Source: Pistricoccus aurantiacus
GTDB lineage: Bacteria; Pseudomonadota; Gammaproteobacteria; Pseudomonadales; Halomonadaceae
Reading direction: 5' to 3' (one strand)
DNA: 64,000 nucleotides
Assembly: GCF_042682565.1 (NCBI RefSeq)
Contig: NZ_JBHUIC010000004.1
Positions 15,421 through 24,236 of the stretch are shown here, in pieces (positions within the stretch are counted from its first letter, which is position 1; each line of letters starts with the position of its first letter). The notes under the pieces are model-generated. The model saw nothing but the letters and a program-made list of their open reading frames with translations, ran no database searches and had not been told where the DNA came from. The translations under genes and the position numbers were made by a program.

Positions 15421-18066
15421 TTACCCCGTGTTTCTGAGACCGGCGGAAATTCCCGCCATGGTCACCATCAACGCCCGGGAAAGCTCCGGGCTGATGGCGC
15501 CGTCCGCGTCCCGGTTACGCTGCAGCAGTTCCGCCTGCAGCCCGTGCAGCGGGTCGATATAGGGATTGCGCACCTCGATGGCCTGGCGAATCAGCGGGGT
15601 CTTTTCCAGCAGCTTCTCCTGATCGAGAATTTCCAGCAAGACCTTCTGCAGCCGCCGAAAGCGCTCCCGCAGCTGCTCCCCCAGTGCCAGCAGGTTCGGC
15701 TCGTTGACCAGGCGCTGCTCGTAATAGGCGGCGATTTCCACGTCAGCCTTGGCGGAAAGCATTTCCAGCATGTCCAGGTAGGTGCCGAAGAACGGCCATT
15801 TGTCGCGCATTTCACGAATCCGCGCCAGTCCACCAGGATCTTCCAGGCGTTGAGCGAACGCTTCGCCGCTGCCCAGCCAGGCCGGCAGCATCAGGCGGGT
15901 CTGGGTCCAGGCGAAGATCCAGGGAATCGCCCTCAGGGTTTCGACACCGCCGTCCTGGCGTCGCTTGGTGGGGCGCGACCCGAGAGGCAGATGACCGAGC
16001 ACGCCCTCCGGGGTCACCGCGCGAAAATACGGCACGAAATCCGGATTGCCGCGCACCACGCTGACATAGCCCTGATGGGCGATCTCCGCGAGATGATCCA
16101 TTTCCTCCCGCCATTCCGGCTCCGGGGCCGGCGGCGGCAGCAGCGTACCCTCCAGCACCGCGCAGACATAGATTTCCATGGAGCGCAGGGCGATATCCGG
16201 CTGTCCGAACTTGAAGCGAATCATCTCTCCCTGCTCCGTCACCCGCAGGCTGCCGTTCACCGAACCCGGCGGCTGGGATAGGATCGCCGCGTGGGCCGGG
16301 CCTCCGCCACGGCCCACGGTGCCGCCGCGTCCGTGAAACAGCGTCAGATCGATGCCTTTGTCACGACATACGTTCACCAGGGACTCCTGAGCACGATACT
16401 GCGCCCAGGCCGCCGCCAGCTGGCCCGCATCCTTGGCGGAATCCGAATAGCCGATCATCACCTCCTGAACGTCGTGAATCGCCTGACGATAGCCGGGCAA
16501 CGACAGCAGGCGTTCGATCACGTCGCCGGCGCGATCCAGATCATCCAGGGTTTCGAACAGTGGCGCGATGGGCAGCCGCACGTCACCGCCGATCTCCTTC
16601 ATCAATAGCGCTACCGCCAGCACGTCCGAAGGTTGAGCGGCCATGGAAATGATGTAGGTGCCGAGCGCTTCCCGATGCTCGCCCGCAATGACCCGAAACG
16701 TCTCGATTACCTCGCGGGTTTCCGTGGAGCACTCCCAGCGACGCGGAATCAACGGACGCTGGGAGGAAAGCTCCGCCAGCAGAAACTCCTGACGCCGAGC
16801 CTCGTCCCACTGGTGGTAATGCCCCAGCCCGAGATAGTCGCTGAGCTCCTCGAAAACCTGGGCATGGCGCTCCGCTTCCTGGCGGATGTCCAGTTTGGCC
16901 AAGGTCACCCCGAACACTGCCACTCGACGCAGGGTATCCAGCAGCACCCCGTTGGCGATGGTGGTCAGGCCGACGTCACACAGGGAGCGATAGCAGGTCA
17001 GCAGCGGCGCGTAGAGCTGATCGCGGCTGTCGACGATCGGCCCGCCCTCGTAGGGGCGCCCGTTCAGGCAGGCTTGCGCCCAGTCGCGGGTATTCTCGAC
17101 TCGAGCAGCCAGCTGCTTGAGCAGCGCCCGGTAGGGCTCCGCGTCGTCGCCGGCTTCGGACTTGAGGGCGCTGTTGGCTTTCCACATGGAAAGCTCACTC
17201 TTGAGCTGCTCCAGATCGCGCAGATAAAGATCCGCTGCCATCCAGCGCCCCAGCAGCAGCACCTCCCGGGTAACCTTGGCGGTCACGTTGGGATTGCCGT
17301 CCCGATCACCGCCCATCCAGGAGGCGAAACGGATCGGCGCCGCGTCCAGGGGCAGGCGCTCATTGGCGGTTTCCAGCAGCAGATTGTCCAGGTCTCGATG
17401 GAAATCCGGCACCGCCTGCCACAGGGAGTTCTCGATCACCGCAAAGCCCCACTTGGCCTCGTCTATCGGCGTCGGGCGCTCGTGACGAATCTCGTCCGTA
17501 TGCCAGGACTGGCTGATCAGTTCCTCGAGCCGCGCATGGGCTCGATTGGATTTTTCCGGATAGTCCGCGGTTCTTTCGATGATCGTCAGGCAGTCGTCGA
17601 TGCCATCGTATTTCTGGATCAGGGTACGGCGAATGATCTCCGTGGGATGGGCAGTCAGGACCAGCTCGACCCGCATGCCCGCCAAGGTCTCGATCAGTTC
17701 CCGGGGAGAGTGACCGGCGTCCCGCACTCGCTTGAGCAGCTCATCAAGGCTTGGCTGGGTGCCTGGCTTGTAATCCTCGACCCGGCGGGAGCGTGCCCGA
17801 TAATGCTGCTCGGCGATATTGGCGAAATTGAGAAACTGATTGAAGGCGCGGGTCACCGGCAGCAGATCCTGATCCGGCAGCTTGCGCAGATATTCGATCA
17901 GTTCGCGCCGCTCCTGGGTTTCGCCTTTTCGACCGTGCTTGGCCAGGGCGCGAATGGTCTCGATCTTGTCGACGAAGGATGCGCCCAGGTCGTCGGCGAT
18001 GGTGCGCCCCAGGCTGTCCCCCAGCACCCGCACGTTATCCCGCAGCGATTCATTGAGATGACTCAC
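15421..18066 (-). CDS. ppc: Phosphoenolpyruvate carboxylase
   Basis: This enzyme (881 aa; E. coli 883) carboxylates phosphoenolpyruvate to oxaloacetate, refilling the TCA cycle. The first signature VLTAHPTEIIRRT contains the catalytic histidine. The second is FHGRGGTVGRGGGPAHAAI. The C-terminus ends SAGLRNTG, the conserved allosteric-site end of the family. The GTG at 18066 is chosen because AGGGGGG lies just upstream and the product then starts with SHLNESLRDNV. A longer ATG start at 18108 would include tandem 15-bp repeats. Oxaloacetate also leads to aspartate, the substrate of the aspartase at 8.4-10.3 kb. Confidence 0.97.
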   Translation of the reverse strand: MSHLNESLRDNVRVLGDSLGRTIADDLGASFVDKIETIRALAKHGRKGETQERRELIEYLRKLPDQDLLPVTRAFNQFLNFANIAEQHYRARSRRVEDYKPGTQPSLDELLKRVRDAGHSPRELIETLAGMRVELVLTAHPTEIIRRTLIQKYDGIDDCLTIIERTADYPEKSNRAHARLEELISQSWHTDEIRHERPTPIDEAKWGFAVIENSLWQAVPDFHRDLDNLLLETANERLPLDAAPIRFASWMGGDRDGNPNVTAKVTREVLLLGRWMAADLYLRDLEQLKSELSMWKANSALKSEAGDDAEPYRALLKQLAARVENTRDWAQACLNGRPYEGGPIVDSRDQLYAPLLTCYRSLCDVGLTTIANGVLLDTLRRVAVFGVTLAKLDIRQEAERHAQVFEELSDYLGLGHYHQWDEARRQEFLLAELSSQRPLIPRRWECSTETREVIETFRVIAGEHREALGTYIISMAAQPSDVLAVALLMKEIGGDVRLPIAPLFETLDDLDRAGDVIERLLSLPGYRQAIHDVQEVMIGYSDSAKDAGQLAAAWAQYRAQESLVNVCRDKGIDLTLFHGRGGTVGRGGGPAHAAILSQPPGSVNGSLRVTEQGEMIRFKFGQPDIALRSMEIYVCAVLEGTLLPPPAPEPEWREEMDHLAEIAHQGYVSVVRGNPDFVPYFRAVTPEGVLGHLPLGSRPTKRRQDGGVETLRAIPWIFAWTQTRLMLPAWLGSGEAFAQRLEDPGGLARIREMRDKWPFFGTYLDMLEMLSAKADVEIAAYYEQRLVNEPNLLALGEQLRERFRRLQKVLLEILDQEKLLEKTPLIRQAIEVRNPYIDPLHGLQAELLQRNRDADGAISPELSRALMVTMAGISAGLRNTG

Positions 18067-18077
18067 GTCGTGCCCCC

Positions 18078-18122
18078 CTGAAGTTTGTGGCAAACCTGTA
18101 TGTAGCAAGCCTGTGTGTGGCA
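18078..18122 (-). repeat. Three degenerate 15-bp tandem repeats upstream of ppc
   Basis: Units lie at 18078-18092, 18093-18107 and 18108-18122 and share a GTxTGTxGCA-like core (plus-strand reading). The second and third units match at 12 of 15 bases. They lie just upstream of the preferred GTG start of ppc. The 15-bp period keeps frame, so they also lengthen the upstream reading frame. Confidence 0.65.
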
Positions 18123-18184
18123 GGCCAAAGTACGACTGATCGACGTATGGCTGATCAAAGTGTGACAGGGGGCTGGCGGTGTGG

Positions 18185-19036
18185 CTAGAGTGATTCCTCG
18201 CTCTTTGCTGCCTGCCAATGGGCCTCCATTTCCGCCAGTCTCACTTTTGAGAAACTTGCTTGTGACAAGCCGCGTCCGGCATTTTCAAGAGCGGTCTCGA
18301 CATATCGGAAGCGGCGCTCGAACTTTTCGTTGGTGCCTCGCAGGCACTGCTCCGGGTCCACGCTCTGATGCCTCGCCAGATTGGTAACCGCGAACAGCAG
18401 ATCGCCGATCTCTTCCTGAACACGCCTTGCCTGAACCTGCCCGAGTTCCCGCTGCTCCAGTGCCTCCTCGACTTCCGCCAGCTCTTCGCGAATCTTGGCG
18501 ATCACACCGCGAGCGTCCGGCCAGTCAAAGCCTACCTGGGCGGCGCGCCGAGACAGCTTGGCCGCCCGGCTGAGCGCGGGAAGCGTGCGGGGCACATCGT
18601 CCAGTATCGAGTTGGCCTGGCGCGCTTCCCGCTCCTGCGCCTTGAGCGCTTCCCAGCGCTGCTTGACCTGCAGCTCGTCGGTACCGCTTTCTTCACGACG
18701 AGAGCCGAGGGTGCCGTCTGGAAACACGTGGGGATGGCGCCGCAGCATCTTGGCGACCAGCAGGTGCACCACCTGATGAAAATCGAAGCGCTGCTCCTCG
18801 ACGCCGAACTGGCAGTAATAAACGACCTGGAACAACAGGTCCCCCAGTTCTCCGGGCAGTTCCTCGAAGGCACGGCGCTCGATGACATCGGCAACCTCGT
18901 AGGCTTCCTCCAGGGTATGCGGCACGATGCTGTCCCAGTCCTGACGCTGGTCCCAGGGGCAGCCCTCGCGCGGGTCCCTCAGCACGGCCATCAGGGTCAG
19001 CAGATCATCAAGGGTGTAAGTGATTCCTGAATTCAT
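18185..19036 (-). CDS. mazG: Nucleoside triphosphate pyrophosphohydrolase MazG
   Basis: This 283-residue all-alpha pyrophosphohydrolase (E. coli 263 aa) converts nucleoside triphosphates to monophosphates and is linked to (p)ppGpp homeostasis and house-cleaning. It has two MazG repeats. The N-terminal one contains CPWDQRQDWDSIVPHTLEEAYEV and the ELGDLLFQVVYY metal-binding helix. The C-terminal one contains EELAEVEEAL and EEIGDLLFAVTNLARH, the catalytic E-x2-E ... E-x2-D arrangement. The start overlaps the relA stop by four bases (ATGA), the common relA-mazG coupling. Confidence 0.95.
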   Translation of the reverse strand: MNSGITYTLDDLLTLMAVLRDPREGCPWDQRQDWDSIVPHTLEEAYEVADVIERRAFEELPGELGDLLFQVVYYCQFGVEEQRFDFHQVVHLLVAKMLRRHPHVFPDGTLGSRREESGTDELQVKQRWEALKAQEREARQANSILDDVPRTLPALSRAAKLSRRAAQVGFDWPDARGVIAKIREELAEVEEALEQRELGQVQARRVQEEIGDLLFAVTNLARHQSVDPEQCLRGTNEKFERRFRYVETALENAGRGLSQASFSKVRLAEMEAHWQAAKSEESL

Positions 19037-21366
19037 GGCTTGCGCTCCTGATCGCGCAGGCCTCGGCGCTTGTGGCGCTGGCCTGTCCCGGGCCGAGATG
19101 CCTGCCGGCGACGAGTCTTGGGAGCTCGCCCTTCCCTCAGGCGTTTGACGTCGACGACGTTGGGCAACTGCTGAATACGTGAAAACAGCCGGCCCAGGGT
19201 TTCCAGTCCGTCCACTTCAATGGTGAGGTGAATACGCGCCATTTCCGCATCGGCGTCGCTGACGGTTGTTACCGCCAAGACGTTGACTCGCTCATGACTC
19301 AGCACGTTGGTGATATCCCGCAGCAGATCCGAACGATCCCAGGCCTCGATCTCCACCCCCACGGAATACTGGGTATGGGCGCGCTCGCCCCACTCCACCT
19401 CGACGATGCGGTTGGGATCGTCCAGGCGCAGCTGCATGAGATTGGCGCAGTCCGCACGGTGAATGCTCACGCCTCGCCCCTGGGTGATGAAACCGGCGAT
19501 GGAATCCCCAGGCACCGGATGGCAGCAGTTGGCGATGGTCGTCTTGAGGTTGCCCACCCCCAGCACGGTGATGCCATCGTCCGGCGACTTGCCGGGGGCT
19601 CTGCGCGGCTTCGCCAATAGCCGCTCCAGCTGCTCCTGATCGTCCTGTTCGCCGAACAGCTGCTGAGCCTGATGCAGTACCTGGCCGATACGCAGATCCC
19701 CCGCGCCCAGGGCGGCATACATGTCGTCCGGCGTCGAGTAGTTGACCTTGCGCGCCAGCAGCGCAATATCCATGTGCTGCACCGCCAGGCGCTTCATTTC
19801 CTTTTCGAAAAGCGCACGCCCTTCCTCGAGGTTCTGATCCCGGGCCTGATGCTTGAACCAGGCCTGAATCTTGGCCCGCGCCCGGGTGGTGCGCACGAAT
19901 CCCAGGCCAGGACTAAGCCAATCTCGGCTGGGCCCTCCCTTGCTGGCGGTCAGGATTTCCACCTGCTGCCCGGTGGTCAGCGTATGATTCAGGGGCACGA
20001 TGCGTCCGTTGATCTTGGCCCCTCGGCAGCGGTGCCCCACTTCCGTATGCACCCGGTAGGCGAAATCGATGGGCGTGGCGACTCGAGGCAAGTCGATGAC
20101 GTGGCCTTCCGGCGTGAACACATAGATGCGATCCGGCGCCACGTCGCTGTTCAAGCCTTCCTTGAGATCCCCCAGGTCGCCGACCTCCTCCTGCCACTCC
20201 AGCACCTGGCGCAGCCAGGTGATCTTGTCCTCGTACCCCTGACTGCGCGCCTTGGTGTCGTGACCCTTGTAGCGCCAGTGAGCACAGACGCCAAGCTCCG
20301 CTTCCTCGTGCATGGCAAAGGTACGAATCTGAATTTCCAGCACCTTGTTTTCCGGTCCCAGCACCGCGGTATGCAGGGACTTGTAGCCGTTGCGCTTGGG
20401 ATTGGCGATGTAGTCGTCGAACTCCAGAGGCACATGATGCCAGCGGGAATGCACGATGCCCAACGCCGTGTAGCAGTCCGATACTTCCGGTACCAGGATG
20501 CGTACCGCGCGAATGTCGTTGACCTGGGAAAACTCGATGCGCTTGCGCTTCATCTTGCGCCAGATGGAATAGATGTGCTTGGCGCGACCGCTGACGTCGA
20601 AGGCATGGATGCCCTGAGCCTTCAGCAAGCCTTTCAGCGTCGTCACCACGTCATCGATATAGCGGTTTCTATCCAGGCGCTTTTCCGCCAGATAGCCGGC
20701 GATCGCCTTGTACTCCTTCTCGCACAGGTAGCGAAAGGAAAGATCCTCGAGCTCCCACTTCAGATGGCCGATGCCCAGACGATGCGCCAGGGGCGCATAG
20801 ATATCGAAGACCTCTCGAGCGACTCGCAGACAGGTATCCTGGGGGGCATCACCAACCTGGCGAAGCGCGCAGGTACGCTCGGCGATCTTGATCAGCGCCA
20901 CCCGCACATCGTCGATCATGGCGACCAGCATCCTGCGCAGATTGTCCTGCTGATTCTGCTGCGCCATGCCTTGGCTCATGGTCACCTGGCTGATGACCGC
21001 CATCCTCAGCACCCCATCGATAAGACTTGCCACTTCCTGACCGAACTGGCGGCCTACGGTTTCCAGAGACATCAGCCCTTCTCGCACGACCCGATACAAT
21101 ACCGCCGCCTCGAGGGTCTGCTGATCGAGCTTCAGCTCGCCGAGAATATCCGCCATTTCCAGACCCAGCCGAAAGGTCGTTTCCTTCGCCAGCCAGGCCT
21201 TGTAGGGATGCTCCGCCTCCAGGGCGAGACGCTGCACCAGTTCGCAGATACCACGCAGCCGAGGCACGTCCCGCAGCGCCACATCCGCCTGCAAACGTTC
21301 GAGCCAGCGCTCGATATCCACATGCCCTTCCGGGGTCAGGGGCTGATCTTCGCGAACCTTGACCAT
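19033..21366 (-). CDS. relA: GTP pyrophosphokinase RelA
   Basis: This is the ribosome-associated (p)ppGpp synthetase (777 aa; E. coli 744) of the stringent response. The N-terminal hydrolase-like domain lacks the intact HD pair (AAVLYRVVREGLMS), as in RelA and unlike SpoT. The synthetase domain contains EFDDYIANPKRNGYKSLHT, where the acidic EFDD motif is typical of RelA. A TGS domain (RIYVFTPEGHVIDLP), the cysteine-containing zinc-finger region (ANCCHPVPGD) and a C-terminal ACT domain follow. Its ATG overlaps the rlmD stop by one base. Confidence 0.96.
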   Translation of the reverse strand: MVKVREDQPLTPEGHVDIERWLERLQADVALRDVPRLRGICELVQRLALEAEHPYKAWLAKETTFRLGLEMADILGELKLDQQTLEAAVLYRVVREGLMSLETVGRQFGQEVASLIDGVLRMAVISQVTMSQGMAQQNQQDNLRRMLVAMIDDVRVALIKIAERTCALRQVGDAPQDTCLRVAREVFDIYAPLAHRLGIGHLKWELEDLSFRYLCEKEYKAIAGYLAEKRLDRNRYIDDVVTTLKGLLKAQGIHAFDVSGRAKHIYSIWRKMKRKRIEFSQVNDIRAVRILVPEVSDCYTALGIVHSRWHHVPLEFDDYIANPKRNGYKSLHTAVLGPENKVLEIQIRTFAMHEEAELGVCAHWRYKGHDTKARSQGYEDKITWLRQVLEWQEEVGDLGDLKEGLNSDVAPDRIYVFTPEGHVIDLPRVATPIDFAYRVHTEVGHRCRGAKINGRIVPLNHTLTTGQQVEILTASKGGPSRDWLSPGLGFVRTTRARAKIQAWFKHQARDQNLEEGRALFEKEMKRLAVQHMDIALLARKVNYSTPDDMYAALGAGDLRIGQVLHQAQQLFGEQDDQEQLERLLAKPRRAPGKSPDDGITVLGVGNLKTTIANCCHPVPGDSIAGFITQGRGVSIHRADCANLMQLRLDDPNRIVEVEWGERAHTQYSVGVEIEAWDRSDLLRDITNVLSHERVNVLAVTTVSDADAEMARIHLTIEVDGLETLGRLFSRIQQLPNVVDVKRLREGRAPKTRRRQASRPGTGQRHKRRGLRDQERKP

Positions 21367-22829
21367 CAGGCGTCTCTCCTTGTTCGCGCTGAGGAAATGC
21401 TTGTGTTTTCTGTTTCTGGAGCGTGGCTCCCCTGTTCAAAGAGCAATATCGACTCCAGGTGAGCAGTCTGGGGAAACATGTCCACGACGGCGGCGCGGCG
21501 CAGCCGGTAGCCGCCGGCCCGAAGCACGGCTGCATCCCGAGCCAGCGTCGCGGGATCGCAGGATATATACAGGATAAGCGGCACCCGGCGTTTCGCCAGC
21601 TGTTGGCACACCAGCTCCGCGCCCTCCCTGGGCGGATCGAGCACCACCAGATCCCAGTGCCGCTCATCAAGCAGCGCGCTTGCCCGCGGGGCCTGATACA
21701 GATCGGCCTGACGGGCTTCGACATTGGCCAGACCGTTGCGCCGCGCGTTTTCATCCAGACGCCCAGCCATGGCGGCACTGCCTTCCACCCCGACGACCCG
21801 AAACGCCTGAGTCGCCAGCGCGAGACTGAAGTTCCCCACCCCGGCGAAGAGATCCAGCACCTGGGATTTTCTCAGAGGTGACAGCCAGTTCAGGGCGGTG
21901 GTCACCAGCGCCTGGTTGACCGGACCGTTGACCTGAATGAAGTCGCCGGGTGAAAACGCCAGCCGCAGCGTCTTGCTTTCAAGAACCAGTTCGTATTCCA
22001 GGGAAGGCGTCGGCGTCAGCCATTCCAGTGAAGGTCGAGATTCGCCGGACCCTCGCCCCAGTCGCCAGGCAAGTCCCAGCCCATGAGCCAGAGCGAACGC
22101 CTGCCAGCGACTGGCATCTTCGGCGTGGGGCTTGAGCTGTCGAAGAATCACGCAGATGCTATCGACGCTTTCCAGCAGCTCCAGATGGCCGATCAGGCGT
22201 GGCGCCGCCAGGGCTTTCAGCTGCTTGCGCAGGGGAATCAACAGCGCTTCGAGAGAAGGAGACAAGATAGGGCACTGTTCGATGTCGACCAGATGATGGC
22301 TTCCCCGGGCGCGAAACCCGAGATGTATCTCGCCCCCGGAGCCGACCTTGACGCCGAGCCTCGCCCGACGCCGATAGCCGAACCCGTTGCCGGCAATCAT
22401 TTCGACCGGCACTTCGCATTGAATGCTCTGGCGAGCAAGTTGCTCCGTCAGCACCGCCTGCTTGTGGCGGTGCTGGCCGCCCAGGACCAGATGCTGGAGG
22501 TCGCAGCCTCCGCATTGCGAGAAATGCCTGCAGGCGGGGATCACTCGCTCGCTGGAGGTAACAGACAGCCGCTGGGGATGAGCGTCGTCAAAACGCCCGT
22601 GAGTGCGATGAATGGCGATTTCCACCTGCTCACCGGGCAGCGTCCGCTCGACGAACAGCGTCTTGCCGGCGGCGGTTTTCGCTACACCTCGCCCGTCGTG
22701 AGACAGGCGCAGAATATCGACGACGCCATCGTCACGAGAGGTGTTCGCCGTGTCCCGGGAGGAGAGCTCCGCCGCGCCTGCGGCAGCCCGCCCCGGACGC
22801 GGTACGCGACGTTTGCCTAGCATTGCCAT
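21366..22829 (-). CDS. rlmD: 23S rRNA (uracil-5-)-methyltransferase RlmD
   Basis: This is a SAM-dependent methyltransferase (487 aa) that would make m5U1939 in 23S rRNA. The N-terminal TRAM domain is followed by an iron-sulfur cluster motif (C100, C106 and C109 in CRHFSQCGGC, with a fourth cysteine further on in EQCPILS). The SAM-binding region is VLDLFAGVGNFSL. The catalytic cysteine is in YISCDPATLARD, near the C-terminus. I place the start at 22829, where GGAG lies seven bases upstream. An ATG at 22847 would lie inside cysM. It heads rlmD-relA-mazG and immediately follows cysM. Confidence 0.95.
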   Translation of the reverse strand: MAMLGKRRVPRPGRAAAGAAELSSRDTANTSRDDGVVDILRLSHDGRGVAKTAAGKTLFVERTLPGEQVEIAIHRTHGRFDDAHPQRLSVTSSERVIPACRHFSQCGGCDLQHLVLGGQHRHKQAVLTEQLARQSIQCEVPVEMIAGNGFGYRRRARLGVKVGSGGEIHLGFRARGSHHLVDIEQCPILSPSLEALLIPLRKQLKALAAPRLIGHLELLESVDSICVILRQLKPHAEDASRWQAFALAHGLGLAWRLGRGSGESRPSLEWLTPTPSLEYELVLESKTLRLAFSPGDFIQVNGPVNQALVTTALNWLSPLRKSQVLDLFAGVGNFSLALATQAFRVVGVEGSAAMAGRLDENARRNGLANVEARQADLYQAPRASALLDERHWDLVVLDPPREGAELVCQQLAKRRVPLILYISCDPATLARDAAVLRAGGYRLRRAAVVDMFPQTAHLESILLFEQGSHAPETENTSISSARTRRDA

Positions 22830-22830
22830 T

Positions 22831-23727
22831 CTATTGCTCCGCGGCATAAAGCCCGGTGGAGAGGTAGCGATCGCCCCGATCGCAGACGATGAACACGATC
22901 ACCGCATTCTCGACCTCCTCGGCAATACGCAGCGCCCCGGCCAGGGCGCCCCCGGAGGACACCCCGGCGAAGATGCCTTCCTCCCGGGCCAGGCGGCGCA
23001 TGTGCTCCTCCGCTTCATGCTGGCCGATATCCAGCACGCGGTCGACCCGAGCCTCGTCGAAGATGCTCGGCAGATATGCTTCCGGCCAACGGCGAATGCC
23101 GGCGATGCTGGCGCCGTCCTCCGGCTGCAGGCCGATGATCTGCACCTTGGGGTCGCGTTCCTTGAGGTACCGGGAAACGCCCATGATGGTGCCGGTGGTA
23201 CCCATGGAACTGATGAAGTGGGTGACGCGGCCTTGGGTCTGTTGCCAGACTTCCGGGCCGGTGGTGAGATAATGCGCCAAGGGATTGTCCGGATTGGCGA
23301 ACTGATCCAGAGGCTTGCCTTCGCCCTTGGCGATCATGCTGGCCGCCAGATCCCGAGCACCCTCCATGCCCGCCTCGCCGGTAACGGTGACGAGCTCTGC
23401 GCCAAAGGCGGTCATGGCGTCCTTGCGCTCCTGAGAAGCGCTGTCCGGCATGATCAATACCATGCGGTAGCCCTTGATCGCCGCCGCCATGGCCAGAGCA
23501 ATGCCGGTATTACCTGAAGTTGCCTCGATCAGAGTGTCTCCCGGCGCAATCTCTCCGCGCCTTTCGGCTTCCTGGATCATCGACAGGGCCGGGCGATCTT
23601 TTACCGAGCCGGCGGGGTTGTTGCCCTCGAGCTTGGCCAGCAGGGTGTTGCCGCGCCCGGCATCGATGCGAACCAGCCGCACCAGGGGCGTATTGCCGAC
23701 GGTATCTTCAAGGGTGGGAAACTCCAT
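22831..23727 (-). CDS. cysM: Cysteine synthase B (O-acetylserine sulfhydrylase)
   Basis: This PLP enzyme (298 aa) makes cysteine from O-acetylserine and sulfide, or S-sulfocysteine from thiosulfate in CysM. The PLP lysine is in NNPAGSVKDRPAL. The substrate loop is EATSGNTGIALAM, and the phosphate-binding glycine loop is SSMGTTGTIMGVSRYL. The MEFPTLEDTVGNTPLVRLVR N-terminus and the ERDPKVQIIGLQPEDGASI stretch favour CysM over CysK. The ribosome binding site is GAAGG upstream of the ATG. Lying directly ahead of rlmD-relA matches the arrangement in Pseudomonas. Confidence 0.94.
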   Translation of the reverse strand: MEFPTLEDTVGNTPLVRLVRIDAGRGNTLLAKLEGNNPAGSVKDRPALSMIQEAERRGEIAPGDTLIEATSGNTGIALAMAAAIKGYRMVLIMPDSASQERKDAMTAFGAELVTVTGEAGMEGARDLAASMIAKGEGKPLDQFANPDNPLAHYLTTGPEVWQQTQGRVTHFISSMGTTGTIMGVSRYLKERDPKVQIIGLQPEDGASIAGIRRWPEAYLPSIFDEARVDRVLDIGQHEAEEHMRRLAREEGIFAGVSSGGALAGALRIAEEVENAVIVFIVCDRGDRYLSTGLYAAEQ

Positions 23728-23758
23728 CTCGCCTTCCTTCTGGAAACGTCTTTCCTGA

Positions 23759-23792
23759 ATTATATCTGCGCCGCCGCAGCGGCGACAGTCAA
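23759..23792 (-). promoter_or_regulatory. Promoter-like sequence of cysM with a palindromic 22-bp spacer
   Basis: A perfect TATAAT (23764-23759, minus strand) lies about 30 bp ahead of the cysM ATG. The best -35 match, TTGACT (23792-23787), is 22 bp away, longer than the usual 16-18. The intervening DNA contains a GC palindrome, CGCCGC-CGCA-GCGGCG (23769-23784). Either the -35 is a chance match or the spacer palindrome is an operator. Confidence 0.4.
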
Positions 23793-23858
23793 GCCATCCA
23801 TATCGACATTAGCTTAGGCGGCATCGTTATCTAGGCATCGGCGATTTGCGGGCTGGCT

Positions 23859-24236
23859 TTACCCTTCCAGCACCACGAAGGCCATCGCCAGATCGCTCTC
23901 ATCGCTGATCGACAGATGCATGCGTTCCACTCCCGCCTCCATCGCCAGGGCCTGGGCGCGCCCGGAAAGCACCAGCTGGGGACGCCCTTGGGCGTCGTTG
24001 ACTATCTGAATTTCCGTCCAGCGCATGCCCTGGCGAAGCCCGGTGCCCAGGGCCTTGAGAAAGGCTTCCTTGGCGGCGAAGCGCTTGGCGAGATAGGCGG
24101 CGGGATAAGAATGCTGGCCAAAGCGCATCAGTTCGGTCTCGCCCAGCAGGCGTTCTGGAAAACGCGCCCCATGACGTACCAAGGCGCGCTCGAAGCGCGC
24201 CAGCTTGGCGATATCCGTGCCGATACCCAGGATCAT
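23859..24236 (-). CDS. acpS: Holo-[acyl-carrier-protein] synthase
   Basis: This 125-residue phosphopantetheinyl transferase activates acyl carrier protein for fatty acid synthesis. The N-terminal Mg2+-binding motif is ILGIGTDIAKLARFERAL, where the Asp is the metal ligand. The second is RFAAKEAFLKALGTG, where the Glu is the ligand. Length matches E. coli AcpS (126 aa). Its ATG overlaps the pdxJ stop by four bases, the pdxJ-acpS coupling seen throughout the Gammaproteobacteria. Confidence 0.96.
   Translation of the reverse strand: MILGIGTDIAKLARFERALVRHGARFPERLLGETELMRFGQHSYPAAYLAKRFAAKEAFLKALGTGLRQGMRWTEIQIVNDAQGRPQLVLSGRAQALAMEAGVERMHLSISDESDLAMAFVVLEG

Noticed and set aside
16633..18081. 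482-codon plus-strand frame opposite ppc
   Set aside because: Antisense shadow caused by high GC. No ribosome binding site and no recognisable domain.
19672..21462. 596-codon plus-strand frame opposite relA
   Set aside because: Antisense shadow spanning the relA start and part of rlmD, with a His/Gln-rich, non-protein-like product.
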